Assembly: GCA_003427395.1 (NCBI GenBank)
Contig: BFEA01000164.1
Location: forward strand, 1,060,167 to 1,100,485
DNA: 40,319 bases
Direction: 5' to 3'
From: Chara braunii
Taxonomy: Eukaryota; Streptophyta; Charophyceae; Charales; Characeae
Shown here: positions 19,617-30,787 of the stretch, piece after piece
Numbering within the stretch: the stretch's first letter is position 1
Layout: every line of letters starts with the position of its first letter
Position numbers and translations under genes: made by a program
The notes under the pieces: generated by a model
Told to the model about the DNA's origin: nothing
Seen by the model: only the letters and a program-made list of their open reading frames with translations
The model's database searches: none

Positions 19617-20319
19617 NNNNNNNNNNNNNNNNNNNNNNNNNNNNNNNNNNNNNNNNNNNNNNNNNNNNNNNNNNNNNNNNNNNNNNNNNNNNNNNNNNNN
19701 NNNNNNNNNNNNNNNNNNNNNNNNNNNNNNNNNNNNNNNNNNNNNNNNNNNNNNNNNNNNNNNNNNNNNNNNNNNNNNNNNNNNNNNNNNNNNNNNNNNN
19801 NNNNNNNNNNNNNNNNNNNNNNNNNNNNNNNNNNNNNNNNNNNNNNNNNNNNNNNNNNNNNNNNNNNNNNNNNNNNNNNNNNNNNNNNNNNNNNNNNNNN
19901 NNNNNNNNNNNNNNNNNNNNNNNNNNNNNNNNNNNNNNNNNNNNNNNNNNNNNNNNNNNNNNNNNNNNNNNNNNNNNNNNNNNNNNNNNNNNNNNNNNNN
20001 NNNNNNNNNNNNNNNNNNNNNNNNNNNNNNNNNNNNNNNNNNNNNNNNNNNNNNNNNNNNNNNNNNNNNNNNNNNNNNNNNNNNNNNNNNNNNNNNNNNN
20101 NNNNNNNNNNNNNNNNNNNNNNNNNNNNNNNNNNNNNNNNNNNNNNNNNNNNNNNNNNNNNNNNNNNNNNNNNNNNNNNNNNNNNNNNNNNNNNNNNNNN
20201 NNNNNNNNNNNNNNNNNNNNNNNNNNNNNNNNNNNNNNNNNNNNNNNNNNNNNNNNNNNNNNNNNNNNNNNNNNNNNNNNNNNNNNNNNNNNNNNNNNNN
20301 NNNNNNNNNNNNNNNNNNN
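19617..20319. other. Assembly gap (703 N)
   Basis: A run of undetermined bases follows the polypyrimidine tract. The true length is unknown. Confidence 1.
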
Positions 20320-20649
20320 CCCGACACCAACCAGGATCCCCTTCCCCCGACATTCCCCCCCCCGCTGCGTGCCACCTTCCGCCCCTGCCCCCCTGATCTC
20401 GACCCATCCCTGCGCCCTTCCCCGATCCCTCCGCGCTTGCCGTGCGATTCCCCGACCCCAACCTTCATCTCCCTCCCCCCCCCTGATTCCCTCGATTTCC
20501 CTTGATCCCCACTCTCCCGACTTCCTCCCTCCAATGCGCAACCCGCCCACGACTTCCTCCCGCCCACACGTTTCCCCCCTACCGTCATCATCATCATCAT
20601 CATAATCAATCTACCCGGACCCTGCCTACCACGCTACCAGCCGTTCAAT
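20320..20649. repeat. C-rich pyrimidine DNA with a short (CAT)n
   Basis: C-rich words such as CCCCGACCCC and TTCCCCCC dominate and end in a short (ATC)n run at about 20583-20602. It looks like the far side of the low-complexity tract. No gene is seen. Confidence 0.7.
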
Positions 20650-21394
20650 CGTAGATAGGATGGCTCCGCCCTCGATTTACATCAAAACTCATTTATTCCT
20701 TTATTTATTATTATTATTATTATTTTTTCTTTCTAGAATTCATTTTATTTTTTTTGAAAATTACAAAATACTCAATCAACTATCTATCTCGACATTTCTT
20801 TCTCAAAAATATTTTCTTTTTCAAAATTTTCGAAAATACATAGGAGTACGGCATTTCATCTTCGAAATTCGAAAATCATTTCAATTAATTCTTTTTTGAA
20901 ATTCTTGTAATTCAAAAATATTTTAGAATTAATTATTGTCGTTCGAATTAATTAATTCTTTTTCGAAAGTTTTGAAAATACGTTAGAATTAATTAAATTC
21001 TTTTTCGATATTTCTTTTGGAAATTCAAAAATAATTCTAATTATTTTTTTTTCGCAGTATTTTTTAATTCACATATTCGTTTTTGCAATTTTTGTTGAAA
21101 TTTGGACAATTCTTTTCCGCAATTCTTTTTTGGAATTTTCTTTTCAGAAGTACGTCCATTTTTTTTCCCTTTGAACTCCTTATTTTTGACTAAATTGGAT
21201 TAATTCACGACTGAATTAATCTCTTTTACACGGAATTAATCACCCCTTTTCGAAGTTATACAACATTACCCCGAACGCAAATTAGAATAAATTTCGTTAG
21301 AATTTATTTTTCTTGGAATTAATTTTTTTCTTTCCTTCATTTGGAAATTCCTAAAAAAATTGCTTTCATATTTTATTGAAAGTTCGGGACGGGC

Positions 21395-21456
21395 CGAACG
21401 GCCGAACCCGAACGCTCGAACGTCCGTGCCCCCCTATAGACACGTTCGGCCGTTCG
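21395..21456. repeat. 13-bp inverted repeat in a CGAAC island
   Basis: CGAACGGCCGAAC (21395-21407) and GTTCGGCCGTTCG (21444-21456) are exact reverse complements with a 36-bp spacer. Confidence 0.85.
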
Positions 21457-21640
21457 AACCGAACGCGGACCAAAAAAAAAAAAAAAGAAAGAAAGACGTC
21501 CAAAACATCTGAAAAAAATATATGTTATGCAGACAGACAAACTGAACAACATTTGCCTCAGAGTTACCTCCAAATTCAATACCAAATTCGAATTAAAAAT
21601 AAATAACGGAAAACAAAAAATTTGAAGAGAGAATTATAAT

Positions 21641-22010
21641 CAGTGTGCGGGCGGGCACGTTTTAAACCCCTCCATCTTTGAAGATTTTTTTTTTTTTTTT
21701 GGATCAGTGAATTTCCCTGAAAATTCAGAAGTGTGTATTTCACATGATACAAAACTCGTTAAAAAAACATAAAAAAATAAAGAAATTGTTTAGGCCCCGA
21801 AACAAAGTGAAAACAAAAAGAGAAAAGAGTAAAAAAACAAAATAGTGAGTGGGTGAGCACGTTTTGACTGCTATCTTTGGCGATTTTTCATTTTTTTTTG
21901 GCTAAGCAGAATTATCTCAAAATTTAGAGGCATGTACCTCACATCATAGAGAACTCACAAAAAAAAATAAAAGAAAAAATAATAATTTTTAGGCCCTGAA
22001 ATAATTTTTG
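21641..22010. repeat. Diverged tandem duplication, unit about 200 bp
   Basis: A block starting near 21641 (GGGCACGTTTT, ATCTTTG, GATTTTTT, CACATGATA, TTTAGGCCCCGAAA) recurs from about 21843 (GAGCACGTTTT, ATCTTTG, GATTTTTC, CACATCATA, TTTAGGCCCTGAAA). The order of the words is conserved although identity is low. Confidence 0.7.
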
Positions 22011-22012
22011 GC

Positions 22013-22052
22013 GGGGGCCGAACCTCTTCAGGTGCGGAGGGGTTCGGCCCCC
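22013..22052. repeat. Perfect 12-bp stem-loop in a CGAAC island
   Basis: GGGGGCCGAACC (22013-22024) pairs with GGTTCGGCCCCC (22041-22052) around 16 bases. Confidence 0.9.
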
Positions 22053-22352
22053 GAACGTGACCCCGAACGCCCGAACGTACGGAGGTTGGCCCGGGGGCCT
22101 CGGTACGTACGGGCTGGTAACCCTGCTCTGAAATTAATTTCGAATAATTCAAAATTAATTCTTGCTCTGTGATTCTCTGCTACCTTCATAGCTAAGATGA
22201 CGCTCTATTCTTGTAAATAGGAATTGGCCACCACGCCAAACCAAGACCTCCCAACGTGCCACCGCCTACGTCGTTGCCGCTGCTGCTATCACATCCGTTG
22301 CTACTGCTTGACTTCCGCTCCAGCCACGTTATCCACCCCCTCTTCCCTCACC

Positions 22353-23925
22353 ATGGCCCAATATTCCGTCAACAGCATTGCCCGCGAACTCGCAGGCGAT
22401 CAGCCAACTTCGACCACCGCCACCCCGGAACTCGCAACTATCCTCCAAACGCCACCATCAACACCACCATGGCCGCCATCTCCGATCGTGTCACCACACT
22501 CGAGGGAAACTGCCCCGCCATCACGGTCGTCACCACGACCACACCCCCCTTCTCCACACCCCAACCCTCCCCCTCCTCCGGACAAGCCTCCGCTTCAACC
22601 TCCACACCAACACCGTCCACCTGTACACCCCCACCCTCATCCACCACTACTTCCACCATGGTCGCTCCACCTCCCCCCTCGCCCAAGACGACAACCCCCG
22701 TCGTCACACAGTCATCAACCGTCCCCTCCCAATCAAAACCGCTCTTATCTACCTCCACTATTACCTCAACCATCCCCAACTATACCCAAATCATTCCACA
22801 AGCTATGTATCCCCCTCCACTCCTTCCCCCAAATGCTCTCATCCCCACCAACCCCGCCAATGATTTCACCCGGTTCGACTTTCCCTATCCCACCCTTGAT
22901 TTCAACACCTTTGCCACCATTAACCCTAGAGAAGGCAAAATCCCCCCATCATTCCGCGTCAACGAAATCCCCACCTTCTCGGGCCAACCCCATGAGGATC
23001 TGCTCTTTCTCACCAAACTCCAACAAGCCTTCGCCCGCCACGACATTCCCGTCGTCCACTGGCTCCCCATCGCTGGCGGCCAACTTCTAGATAACATTGC
23101 TCGCTGGTGGTACACCAAAATGTCTAATTACCATCATGCCGGTCTCCGGCCTCACACCTTCCTTGAGTGGGCCACCCTCATTACCTCCACCTTCCGCCCA
23201 CAAAAAACGGTCGACGACTATATTGACCAATTCTGTCGGCTCCAACAAACCGGACCAACCGACCGTTTTGTGCAATACGTCTGTCAACATATTCCCTTTG
23301 ACGTTGTCAGCGATTTCGCTTTCAACTCCCGCGTTAAACGCGTTTGCCGCAAAGACCTAGCGGTCGCCCTTGTCCATGAGCCCCCCATGACCCTCGCCGA
23401 CCTCCTCACCCGTACCCTCCAACTCGACCGCATCCTCTCCCCATACAAGACCGCACTTACATCGGCCCCTCCCCGCCTCGCTTCTTCCACAACATCGCCT
23501 CCGAGGACACCACCTCCACCACCTCCTCGAACGAGTTGACCTCCCCCGACCTTGACACCCTCTCCGATCCACTAGACACCACATCACTCTCCCCCGACGA
23601 ACTCTCTGCCATTCACCTCATGCGAATGGGAAAGAGAGATCGCTCCAGCCGCCATTTCCCGACCACCCCTCCGGGCTGCCTCAAGAAACTCACACCCGAG
23701 GAAAGAGCCTACCTTCAGGCGAAGGGTGGATGTTTCCGTTGTCGCCAGTTAGGACACCAACAAACTAACTGCCCCAATGCTGGACAGTTCACCCACCAAT
23801 CCTTGGCCCATCGACCCGCAACCTCCACGTCACCCCCCTCCACAACCGCGGGTCCCTCCTCGTCCTGAACATAGTCCCAGGACCTCGTCCCGACATCGAC
23901 AACTCGTCTGCCAACCAACACGTCG
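22353..23925 (+). pseudogene. Gag (element D) with CCHC zinc knuckle
   Basis: The likely start is ATG 22353 (MAQYSVNSIARELAGDQ). A one-base frameshift near 22445 passes into TTMAAISDRVTTLEGNC. A Pro/Ser/Thr-rich linker follows, then the capsid domain: TLDFNTFATINPREGKIPPSF, HEDLLFLTKLQQAFARHDIP, WWYTKMSNYHHAG, HTFLEWATLITSTFRPQ, CRKDLAVALVHEPP. A second frameshift near 23480 leads to LDTTSLSPDELSAIHLMRM and the knuckle CFRCRQLGHQQTNC (23730-23772), a perfect C-x2-C-x4-H-x4-C. Gag forms the particle that packages element RNA. Confidence 0.88.
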
Positions 23926-24473
23926 GTGACATCTCCCGCCCCACCGACGACCCATTTGGCATCGACAATTCGTTTGCCTCCCCCCTCCCCGGTGACACCC
24001 TCTCCATCGGATGACCCCGAGGTGTCGCAACCTTCATCACTTGAGACGCCCCCCATTGCTTCGTGCTCCTCCACCCTCCTTCCAAATCCATCCTCTGTCA
24101 CCTTCTCCAATGTTGTTGAGGAACAAGCTCGACTCGATCGGCTTATCTAGTTAGGCAATGAACAATGTCGCCTCAATACCATTATCTCCACCCCCAACTC
24201 ATCCCTTTTCCACCTCAAATTCATCGCCGCAACCCTTGGTGCGTCTACCATTAAGTTCCGGGCCCTCCTCGACATAGGAGTCACCGGTAACTTCATCACC
24301 GACGCGTGTGTTCGGAAAACCGATCTTACCTCTACCGGTTACGACTCCCTGATTACGATCCGTCTAGGGGACAAAGACACCGCCGTCGTAGTGGACCGCA
24401 CGGTTCCCGAGACCACCATGACAGTAGGAACCCTCTGCAATCAGGTCTCATTTGATGTCATGCATTTGATGTC
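23926..24473 (+). pseudogene. Retropepsin-like protease (element D) with DIGV active site
   Basis: One frame, with an in-frame TAG at 24148, reads EEQARLDRLI...LGNEQCRL, then FRALLDIGVTGNFIT. This is the LxxxLLDSGATxNFI block of plant gypsy proteases, with Asp-Ile-Gly at 24271-24282 in place of Asp-Ser-Gly. A 14-bp word repeated three times at 24449-24490 shifts the frame just before the reverse transcriptase. Confidence 0.8.
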
Positions 24474-24490
24474 TTGCATTTGATGTGCGA
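24449..24490. repeat. Three tandem copies of a 14-bp word
   Basis: CATTTGATGTCATG, CATTTGATGTCTTG and CATTTGATGTGCGA follow each other directly. The expansion moves the pol frame. Confidence 0.9.
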
Positions 24491-25673
24491 CATTGTCTTA
24501 GGAACACCGTGGCTGGACTGCTACGTGCCATACGCATTCCACCCCAACTTCCCTTGCCTCACTAACCCCCTTGACACAACCATCGACATTCCCTATCTCC
24601 CATATCCGACCTCCCAAGGCTTCGCCACCCCGCATCAATTCCTCCACATGGCCCGCATGAACCCCGACTCTGCCTGCTATTGCCTTATTCTTGACCGCGA
24701 AAGTCCCGAGGACTTACTGCCAACGGACAAACCCGATCAAGCCCTCCCCTCTGACCTCGCCCTCACCTCTATCCTCGACGGGTTCAAGGACGTCTTCCCT
24801 GAGTCCCTGCCTGCCAGATTACCCCCGGATCTTGGCGTATCCCATACCATCGATTTAAGGCCCGGACATTCTCCACCTTGCCGCCCTCCATACCAACCCC
24901 CGGTCCCCGAAGCCGAAGAAATGAAGCGGCAACTCAATGAGCGCCTTGAAAAAGGGTTCATTAAGTCGAGTTCATCTCCCTTCGGTACTAGCTGCCTTTT
25001 TGTAAAGAAAGGTGGAGCTTAGGAACCCCGCATGTGCACAGACTACCGCGCCTTGAACCGAATCACGATCAAGAACAAGTACCCCTTACCTCGGATCACC
25101 AAGCTCCTTGATCGACTTTGTGGAGCCAAATATTTCACCAAGGTTGACCTTCGTAGTGGCTTCCACCAGATCCGTATCCGCGAGTAGGACACCCGTAAGA
25201 CCGCATTTCGCTTTCCGTTCGGGCACTATGAGTTCCTCGTAATGCCTTTCGGACTCACCAATGCCCCCGCCACATTTCAGTGCGCCATGAATCACATCTT
25301 TCGTGACGTCCTCGAAGTCTGTGTCATCATGTACCTTGATGACATCCTCATCTTTAGCCCCACCTTCGAGTCCCACCTCCAACATATTCCCCAAGTCCTC
25401 TCTATCCTCCGAGAGCAGAAATTTTACGCCAAGCGCAGCAAATGTACGTTTGCCGCTTCGAGCGTCGAATACCTCGGCCACATTGTCTCCGCTGAAGGCA
25501 TCCGTACGGAACCCTCGAAGGTCACAACCCTCGTCGAGTACCCCCCGCCCAAGACCCTCCTCCAACTCCGTTCCTTCCTCGGCCTTGCCAACTATTACCC
25601 CCCGTTCATTCGCAACTTTTTTGAGGTCGCTTAACCTTTCCATGAACTCACCCGCAAGGACGAGCCCTTCAAT
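24474..25673 (+). pseudogene. Reverse transcriptase (element D), YLDD intact
   Basis: Copies element RNA to DNA. The upstream linker MCDIVLGTPWLDCYVP (start of the protease/RT connection) leads to LPPDLGVSHTIDLRPGHSPP, then [57 protein letters not shown] (first Asp), YEFLVMPFGLTNAPATFQ and the active-site strand IMYLDDILIF (25332-25343). SKCTFAASSVEYLGHIVS and LRSFLGLANYY close the domain. In-frame stops lie at 25020 (TAG), 25186 (TAG) and 25632 (TAA); there is no frameshift. Confidence 0.93.
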
Positions 25674-26246
25674 TTGAACGATCGTTGCCAACATGCTTTC
25701 GGCTTACTCAAGCAAACCATCACCACGGTCCCTGTCCTTAAGATCGCTGACCCCACTCGCCATTTCTATGTTACCAGTGACGCCTCCGACTTCGCCATTG
25801 GAGCCGTACTGTCCCAACATTTTCCCCGCGACATTGTCGAGACCCCGTCCATCAAGGACTCACCCACTCACCTTGAGGCTCCACCCAGCGAATACCCCAT
25901 CGCCTTTGCAAGCAAGAAGCTCCTTCCTGTGGAGATGAATTACCCCTCCAACGAGAAGGAACTCCTCGTCGAGATTCACGCCCTCACAGTCTGGCGCCCG
26001 TACCTCGACGGGCAGTACATCACCATGCGCACTGACAACACCATCGTGTCCTCCGTCCTCTCCAAGAACGGTATCACTCCACGCCAAGCCCGCTGGCTAG
26101 ACTTCCTTGCCCAGTTCACATTCACCATTTGCCATACCCCCGGCAAAAGCAACAGCGTTGCTGATGTCCTCTGCCGACGACCCGACCAGAAGCCCCCCGA
26201 GAAAGTCTACGCCGCCATGACTCATATCCAACTCCTCCCAACACTC
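25674..26246 (+). pseudogene. RNase H (element D)
   Basis: The domain starts in the same frame: FYVTSDASDFAIGAVLSQ holds the first catalytic Asp, YPSNEKELLVEIHAL the catalytic Glu (NEKELL block) and TMRTDNTIV the next Asp. ITPRQARWLDFLAQFTFTI and GKSNSVADVLCRRPDQKPP end it. All hallmark residues of gypsy RNase H are visible and the frame is open up to the 31-bp duplication at 26216. Confidence 0.92.
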
Positions 26247-26277
26247 CATGACTCATATCCAACTCCTCCCAACACTC
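26216..26277. repeat. Tandem duplication, 31-bp unit, breaks pol frame
   Basis: CATGACTCATATCCAACTCC starts at 26216 and at 26247, and the two 31-bp copies are identical. As 31 is not a multiple of three, the integrase region moves to the next frame. Confidence 0.95.
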
Positions 26278-27384
26278 CATCATCGATACACCCAAGGCTA
26301 CCCCTCTTGCCCAGACTTCGCCACCATCTACAACAAGCTCTGTGATCTTGACCCAGTCCCCGACTACTCCCTTCGTGACAACCTTCTCTACATCGATACC
26401 AAAGGCACTCGCCGACGTTGCATCCCCGACACACTTAGTCTTTGTACTCAGCTCTTGGCCGCGCACCACGACGCCAAGACCGACACCTCGGTTTCCAAAA
26501 AACCTTCGACACCATCTCTCGCTACTTCTCATGGCCTTCCTTGCTCGCCGACGTCAAAGCATACATTCGCTTATGCCCCACGTGTCAAGCTGTCAACCCC
26601 TCGAACCGGGCCAAACCCGACAAGCTCCCATCATTGCCCATCCCATCTCACCGGTGGCAGTCCATCTCCATGGACTTCGTGTGCGGCCTCCCCAAGACCG
26701 ACCGCGGGCATGATTGCATCTACGTCATCGTCTGCCGCTTGACCAAACGTGCCCACTTCATTCCTTGCACGACTTCGCATAGTGCCAAAGACGTTGCCAC
26801 CCTCTTTTTCGATAATGTCGCACGCCATCACTGCCTCCCCGAGAACATCATTTGTGACCAGGATCCCCGCTTCCTCTCACAATTCTGGAAACACCTCTTC
26901 TATGCATATGGAACCACGCTCAAGTATAGCACTGCATTCTACCCCCAGATCGATGGACAAACCGAGAAGCTGAAGGATACTCTCCAAAGAATCCTGCGGA
27001 AGTATTGTCATCCACACCAACACGATTAGGACCAATTGCTCACAATCGTCGAGGTCGCCTATAACAACGTCGTCTGCCCTTCCATTGCCATGTCCCAGTT
27101 CTACCTCGACCTTGGCTACCATCCTCGCTTGCCCTCCGACTTCCTACTTCCCTCGCAACTCAACCCCTACACACCCTGCCCTTCCCTCAATGAATGGGTA
27201 GCAACAATGAATCGACTCCTCAGAGAAGCAACCGAAGCCCTTGAAAGAACACAAGAACAACAAGCAAACAAGATCAACAAACGCAGATGAGACTTGCAAT
27301 TCAAAGTAGGGGACAAAGTTTGGCTCTCCTCCAAACGCTTTAAACCCGAACATGGATTGTCAAAGAAACTCTCGAACAAATGGT
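26247..27384 (+). pseudogene. Integrase (element D), 3' truncated
   Basis: The first part (to about 26470) reads YTQGYPSCPDFATIYNKL ... LAAHHDAKT. A small deletion within the zinc finger then shifts the frame to LGFQKTFDTISRYFSWPSL and CPTCQAVNPSN. The core carries MDFVCGLPKTDRGHDCIYV (first Asp), CDQDPRFLSQFW (second Asp, with the usual Arg replaced by Gln) and IDGQTEKLKD (Glu). Stops at 27027 (TAG) and 27288 (TGA) precede FKVGDKVWLSSKRFKPE. The match to element C ends at about 27384. Confidence 0.9.
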
Positions 27385-28089
27385 AGCAGAAATTCAAGTG
27401 CACTTCTGGGCTTCCGACCAAGATGCAGCTGGTTGGGAGGCTTACCAGTAGTACTGTGCACAACATTGTTGTACAGGCTGGCGGTCGAGAGGTAACTTCT
27501 CGTCCCAGTCATCCTGACTGGGCTTAATATAATGCCGAAGTTTTGTCTTGTCATTTGACTCGGGGTGATTTCCTGACGTCATTTGGAGCTTGGTACCCAT
27601 CTGTTCAGCTGTCGTTTGCCACAGTTCGCTAGTAAACCTTACATCCCTGTCACTTACTATCGACGTAGGTAGTCCAACATCCTTGACCCAGTTATCCAGA
27701 AACAGTTTGATGACATAGTCGGTTTTAGCAGTTTCTGGCATAGCGATAAGGTTTGCATACTTAGAAAAGCGATCCTTGTCACGAAGATATTTTTTTCTAG
27801 ACCTGCTGGTCACAAGGGTATCCATGAAATCCAAGGACACACTTTGATCAGGACCTTCAGGAGTCGGCAAGGGCTTGATGAGCCCAAGCGGAGCCTGAGT
27901 CCTGGGTTTGTCCCTTTGGCAAACCTGGCAGGTTTCAACGTACCTTTTTGCATCTTGCATCATAGTGGGCCACCAGAACTTCTGCACTAGATTAGCTGAA
28001 GTCTTTTTATAACCAAAATGACCAGTTGCATCATGATTTTCTCCTAAAAATAAACTACGCACACAATGTTTTATTCCGTGCCTTCTCAA
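27385..28089 (-). pseudogene. Integrase (element E), catalytic Glu deleted
   Basis: The zinc finger is intact in pattern: ENHDATGHFGYKKTSANLVQ and ETCQVCQRDK. The core has LDFMDTLVTS (first Asp) and VSDRDVRF (second Asp). After NHPESN the segment that holds the catalytic Glu in element A (GQVEQMN) is deleted, leaving DKTKLRHYIKPSQDD, so the D,D-E triad is lost. A frameshift follows, then YNNVVHSTTGKPPNQLHLG. The end at RSALEFLLP is the junction with element D. Confidence 0.88.
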
Positions 28090-28104
28090 GAAACAGCAAG
28101 CCGT

Positions 28105-28855
28105 TTACCATCGTAAATTCATCCAAAGTTTTTTTTTGTCCCTTGCTTGTAATCTACGGATGATCTCAGAGATAACTGGATCTTGCTGATAGGCCTCCAC
28201 CAATGATTGAGTTAAGTTGTTAGATATGCCAAATTCTGTCACTAGCGCGCCTAGGTAATCTACCCGACGTGACAATGCATCAACTACCTTGTTGTACTCT
28301 CCCTTATTTGGATCAAGTTGATAGTCATACATGTCTATCAATTGAATCCATCGCCTTAGTGCGTCAGAGCGTACCGGCTGTGTTTTGATCCAGCGCAGGG
28401 TCTCATGGTCAGATCTCACATAAAAGAATATGCCAAGGAGATAGTGTCTCCAATGGACCAGAGCTCGGTAAAGGGCGTAAAGCTCACGCTCGTAGGTAGA
28501 GCTGACTAGTTTATGAGACAACATCTTTTTGCTCATGTACTCGATAGGTCTGAACTCGGTCCCCTCCTTTTGCGCAAGGACTGCGCCTATGCCATACTGG
28601 CTAGCGTCTGCGGTCACTACAAATGGCTTATCAGGATCGGGAAGTTTAAGAACCTCATAGTGGGTCATAGCATACTTCAGTTTCCTGAAGGCCGGCTCAC
28701 ACTCTTTAGTCCACTCCCATGGGGTGTCCAGTCGAGTTAGATCTGTTAATGGGGAAGCTATAGTACTATAGTTCTTTACAAACGGACGATGCTAGTCCGT
28801 CATCCCCCAAAACGATGTGAACTCAGTAATAGTCTGAGGTCTGGGCCAGTCACGT
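28105..28855 (-). pseudogene. Reverse transcriptase end and RNase H (element E)
   Basis: From 28855 the minus strand reads RDWPRPQTITEF, then after a stop FVKNYSTIASPLTDLTRLDTPWEW, the thumb/connection region. RNase H follows: FVVTADASQYGIGAVLAQKEG (first Asp), YERELYALYRAL (Glu), YVRSDHETLRWI (Asp) and EYNKVVDALSRRVDYLG. The stretch 28105-28668 is open. A run of T near 28130 (poly-Lys) may mark slippage. Confidence 0.9.
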
Positions 28856-28859
28856 TGTC

Positions 28860-30290
28860 GAGCGCATCGGCCCCTGCCTTTTCTCACGAAGAGGCGGGAG
28901 CCCCCTCGGCCATGTCACGCAGGAGTTTAAACAGAAAACTATAGAGACAACTTGAGGATGATGAAAAACATTCCGCGAACCGTCGAGACGACCGAGGTTG
29001 CGACGTCCCTTTGCCGCTCTAGCCGTGTGCGCCAGTTGTGCATCCCGCCGTCCCCTACACCAAGATAGGTTACCGCGGGGCACAACTTGCTTCCCTAAGG
29101 GGCTGTCACCACCCTTAGGGGTGCATCCCTACCGAGCTACTGACCCACGTGCGAAAGCTTTTACATGCAATTGTAAAGGTAGGTCAGCCGAGGGCGTTTG
29201 CTCGCTCGCTGTACTATAGGTAAGCGCGATTAAAACGCCTATTTAACCCGGACGTTGTCCGTTCCTTAAGGCGCTGATCTCCTAAGTACGAAGCGTACGT
29301 CGGCCGACAAAGATGGTCTCAACCAAGCGTGAAACTTGCCCCTTTAAACACTAGTCAATAGGAAGTTATAACAATCACACATAGTTATACCAAAAGGAAC
29401 TGTACTTAGTCGATAAGAATGTATATCCCATCTGCAATGATAATCGAAAAAATTGAAATCATCATATTAGATACCCAAGATCAAAATAAAACTCGACCAC
29501 CCCGGGTCGATCTCCACAAAAATCATACAACCGCCAACGAGGAATTGGCTTTAGACAATAACATATATGCAGCTGACATGGTAGTCGGACAACCTTAGTT
29601 TTGACTTGATGAGATGCGTTGCCGAAGTTATTCATTCCATATACCACTGACCTAAGATTAAACACATACATCGTCTTGATAGATCCTTAGTTTTCTTGGA
29701 TGACACGCTGTTTTGTGAATGATTCTTTGATCAGGTGCGTTACTTGAGGTGTTGCATATCTCTCGCCTTAGGAAGTGGTCTGGGGTACTCCTCCTCCTCG
29801 CCAAAGCACAAGACTCAGATCTCAGCAGTCGGGCCGTGTCCACCGAATCGGCAAAGTGCCCCCCCGTAGAACGGTCCACTCTGGGTCGATAACAGGGTCG
29901 GCTCCTAAAGCAACGAACACCCGCCCCAGATGCTTCCTTGAAAGAGACAAAGCGTCCACCACAAGTAAATTTCCAGTTGTTCTCATCCTCCACTGCCTAA
30001 GGTAATTTAGACGAAAAGAGTCAGAGGTGATATAGAGAATGAGAATCATTTTGACAGGTAAAGGTAGATAAAGTCATTCAGGTTAGAAAGGGTCAATCCT
30101 TGGGAAGAGTGAAATTCATCATACTTTGATTCTCTTTCTGTTTTCAAAATTCCTTTTCTCACTGCACCCATCGATTATCCTTCAAAAATAGCAAGCAAGT
30201 TCACCCAACTCACTGACGAAAGGAAAAAGGTAAGCAGGCGAAACTCTCCGTCCTTTTGTCAAATAGCATTTTGTCCCACTTTCGTACGTA
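28860..30290. other. Left part of the insertion, no gene seen
   Basis: The stretch contains several short stem-loops (for example CCCTAAGG/CCTTAGGG around 29092-29120, CGGACgttGTCCG near 29249) and a TTAAATAGG TATA-like word on the minus strand near 29243. Frames are short and unlike proteins. Confidence 0.4.
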
Positions 30291-30293
30291 GTC

Positions 30294-30317
30294 TTTTTAC
30301 TCACCTTTTTACTCACC
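30294..30317. repeat. 12-bp tandem duplication
   Basis: TTTTTACTCACC occurs twice in direct succession. Confidence 0.9.
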
Positions 30318-30725
30318 TGCACACCACGCAGACAACACATCAAAAGAAGACAAGCAAAGTCCCACTACTCACGTCAGACCCACCTTTTCACTCATGCATG
30401 ACGCCCACAACCCCACTCAACCTTTTATCCTGAACATTCAAAGCAAAAGGGTCAAGCAATGTGTGGGTGCACACAGGTGTGAAGGGAGTCTGAGTCGTCC
30501 ACTGACTGACCTTGAGTGAATTGGTGTCGAATGCGCCGTGGCTCACTCAAGAAAGTCAAGTAACATATGCGTGTCGCCGAAGAAGCCTCAGTCTCGAGGT
30601 AAGTCTTGGGCCAACCGCTAGTCCCAATTTACTCTTGACTCGCAAGTCCTACTCGCGACAGTCCCAAGTGTGAAGGTGGCGAGCCGCACTCGTCCCAGAA
30701 AAACACTCAGTCTGGTACCACATCA

Positions 30726-30787
30726 GTCCCAACTGGTCCCAAGCGGTCCCAGATGGTCCCATGCTGTTCCAGGTGGTTCCATGCTGT
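30726..30787. repeat. 10-bp-period array of GTCCCA words
   Basis: GTCCCA or GTTCCA recurs at exactly 10-bp steps six times (GTCCCAACTG, GTCCCAAGCG, GTCCCAGATG, GTCCCATGCT, GTTCCAGGTG, GTTCCATGCT). A shorter run of the same kind lies at about 30925-30965. Confidence 0.9.

Larger units (their letters stand above)
20650..22204. other. AT-rich intergenic block with GC-rich CGAAC islands
   Basis: The block is strongly AT-rich, with repeated ATTCGAAA and GAATTAATT words (20820-21050) that suggest decayed tandem repeats. Two GC-rich islands (21385-21470, 22011-22110) made of CGAACG/GGCCGAAC words interrupt it. No coding frame is credible. Confidence 0.6.
22353..27384 (+). mobile_element. Element D: near-complete internal region of a chromovirus-type Ty3/gypsy element
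   Basis: Gag, zinc knuckle, protease, reverse transcriptase, RNase H and integrase follow in gypsy order over 5 kb. From 24474 to 26246 one frame runs with only three in-frame stops, and the YLDD motif is intact, so this is the youngest element here. It ends inside the integrase C-terminal domain at about 27384, where minus-strand element E starts. It lacks the chromodomain and LTRs. Confidence 0.92.

Noticed and set aside
17525-20609. Very long ORFs on both strands (Ser/Leu/Phe-rich, Lys/Ala-rich, Arg/Glu-rich), some passing through the gap
   Set aside because: They come only from the polypyrimidine composition and from N bases read as unknown residues; there is no domain, codon bias or start context.
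29658-30005. Overlapping ORFs of about 110 and 76 residues on opposite strands
   Set aside because: No motif, no start or splice context, and they lie inside the non-coding insertion.
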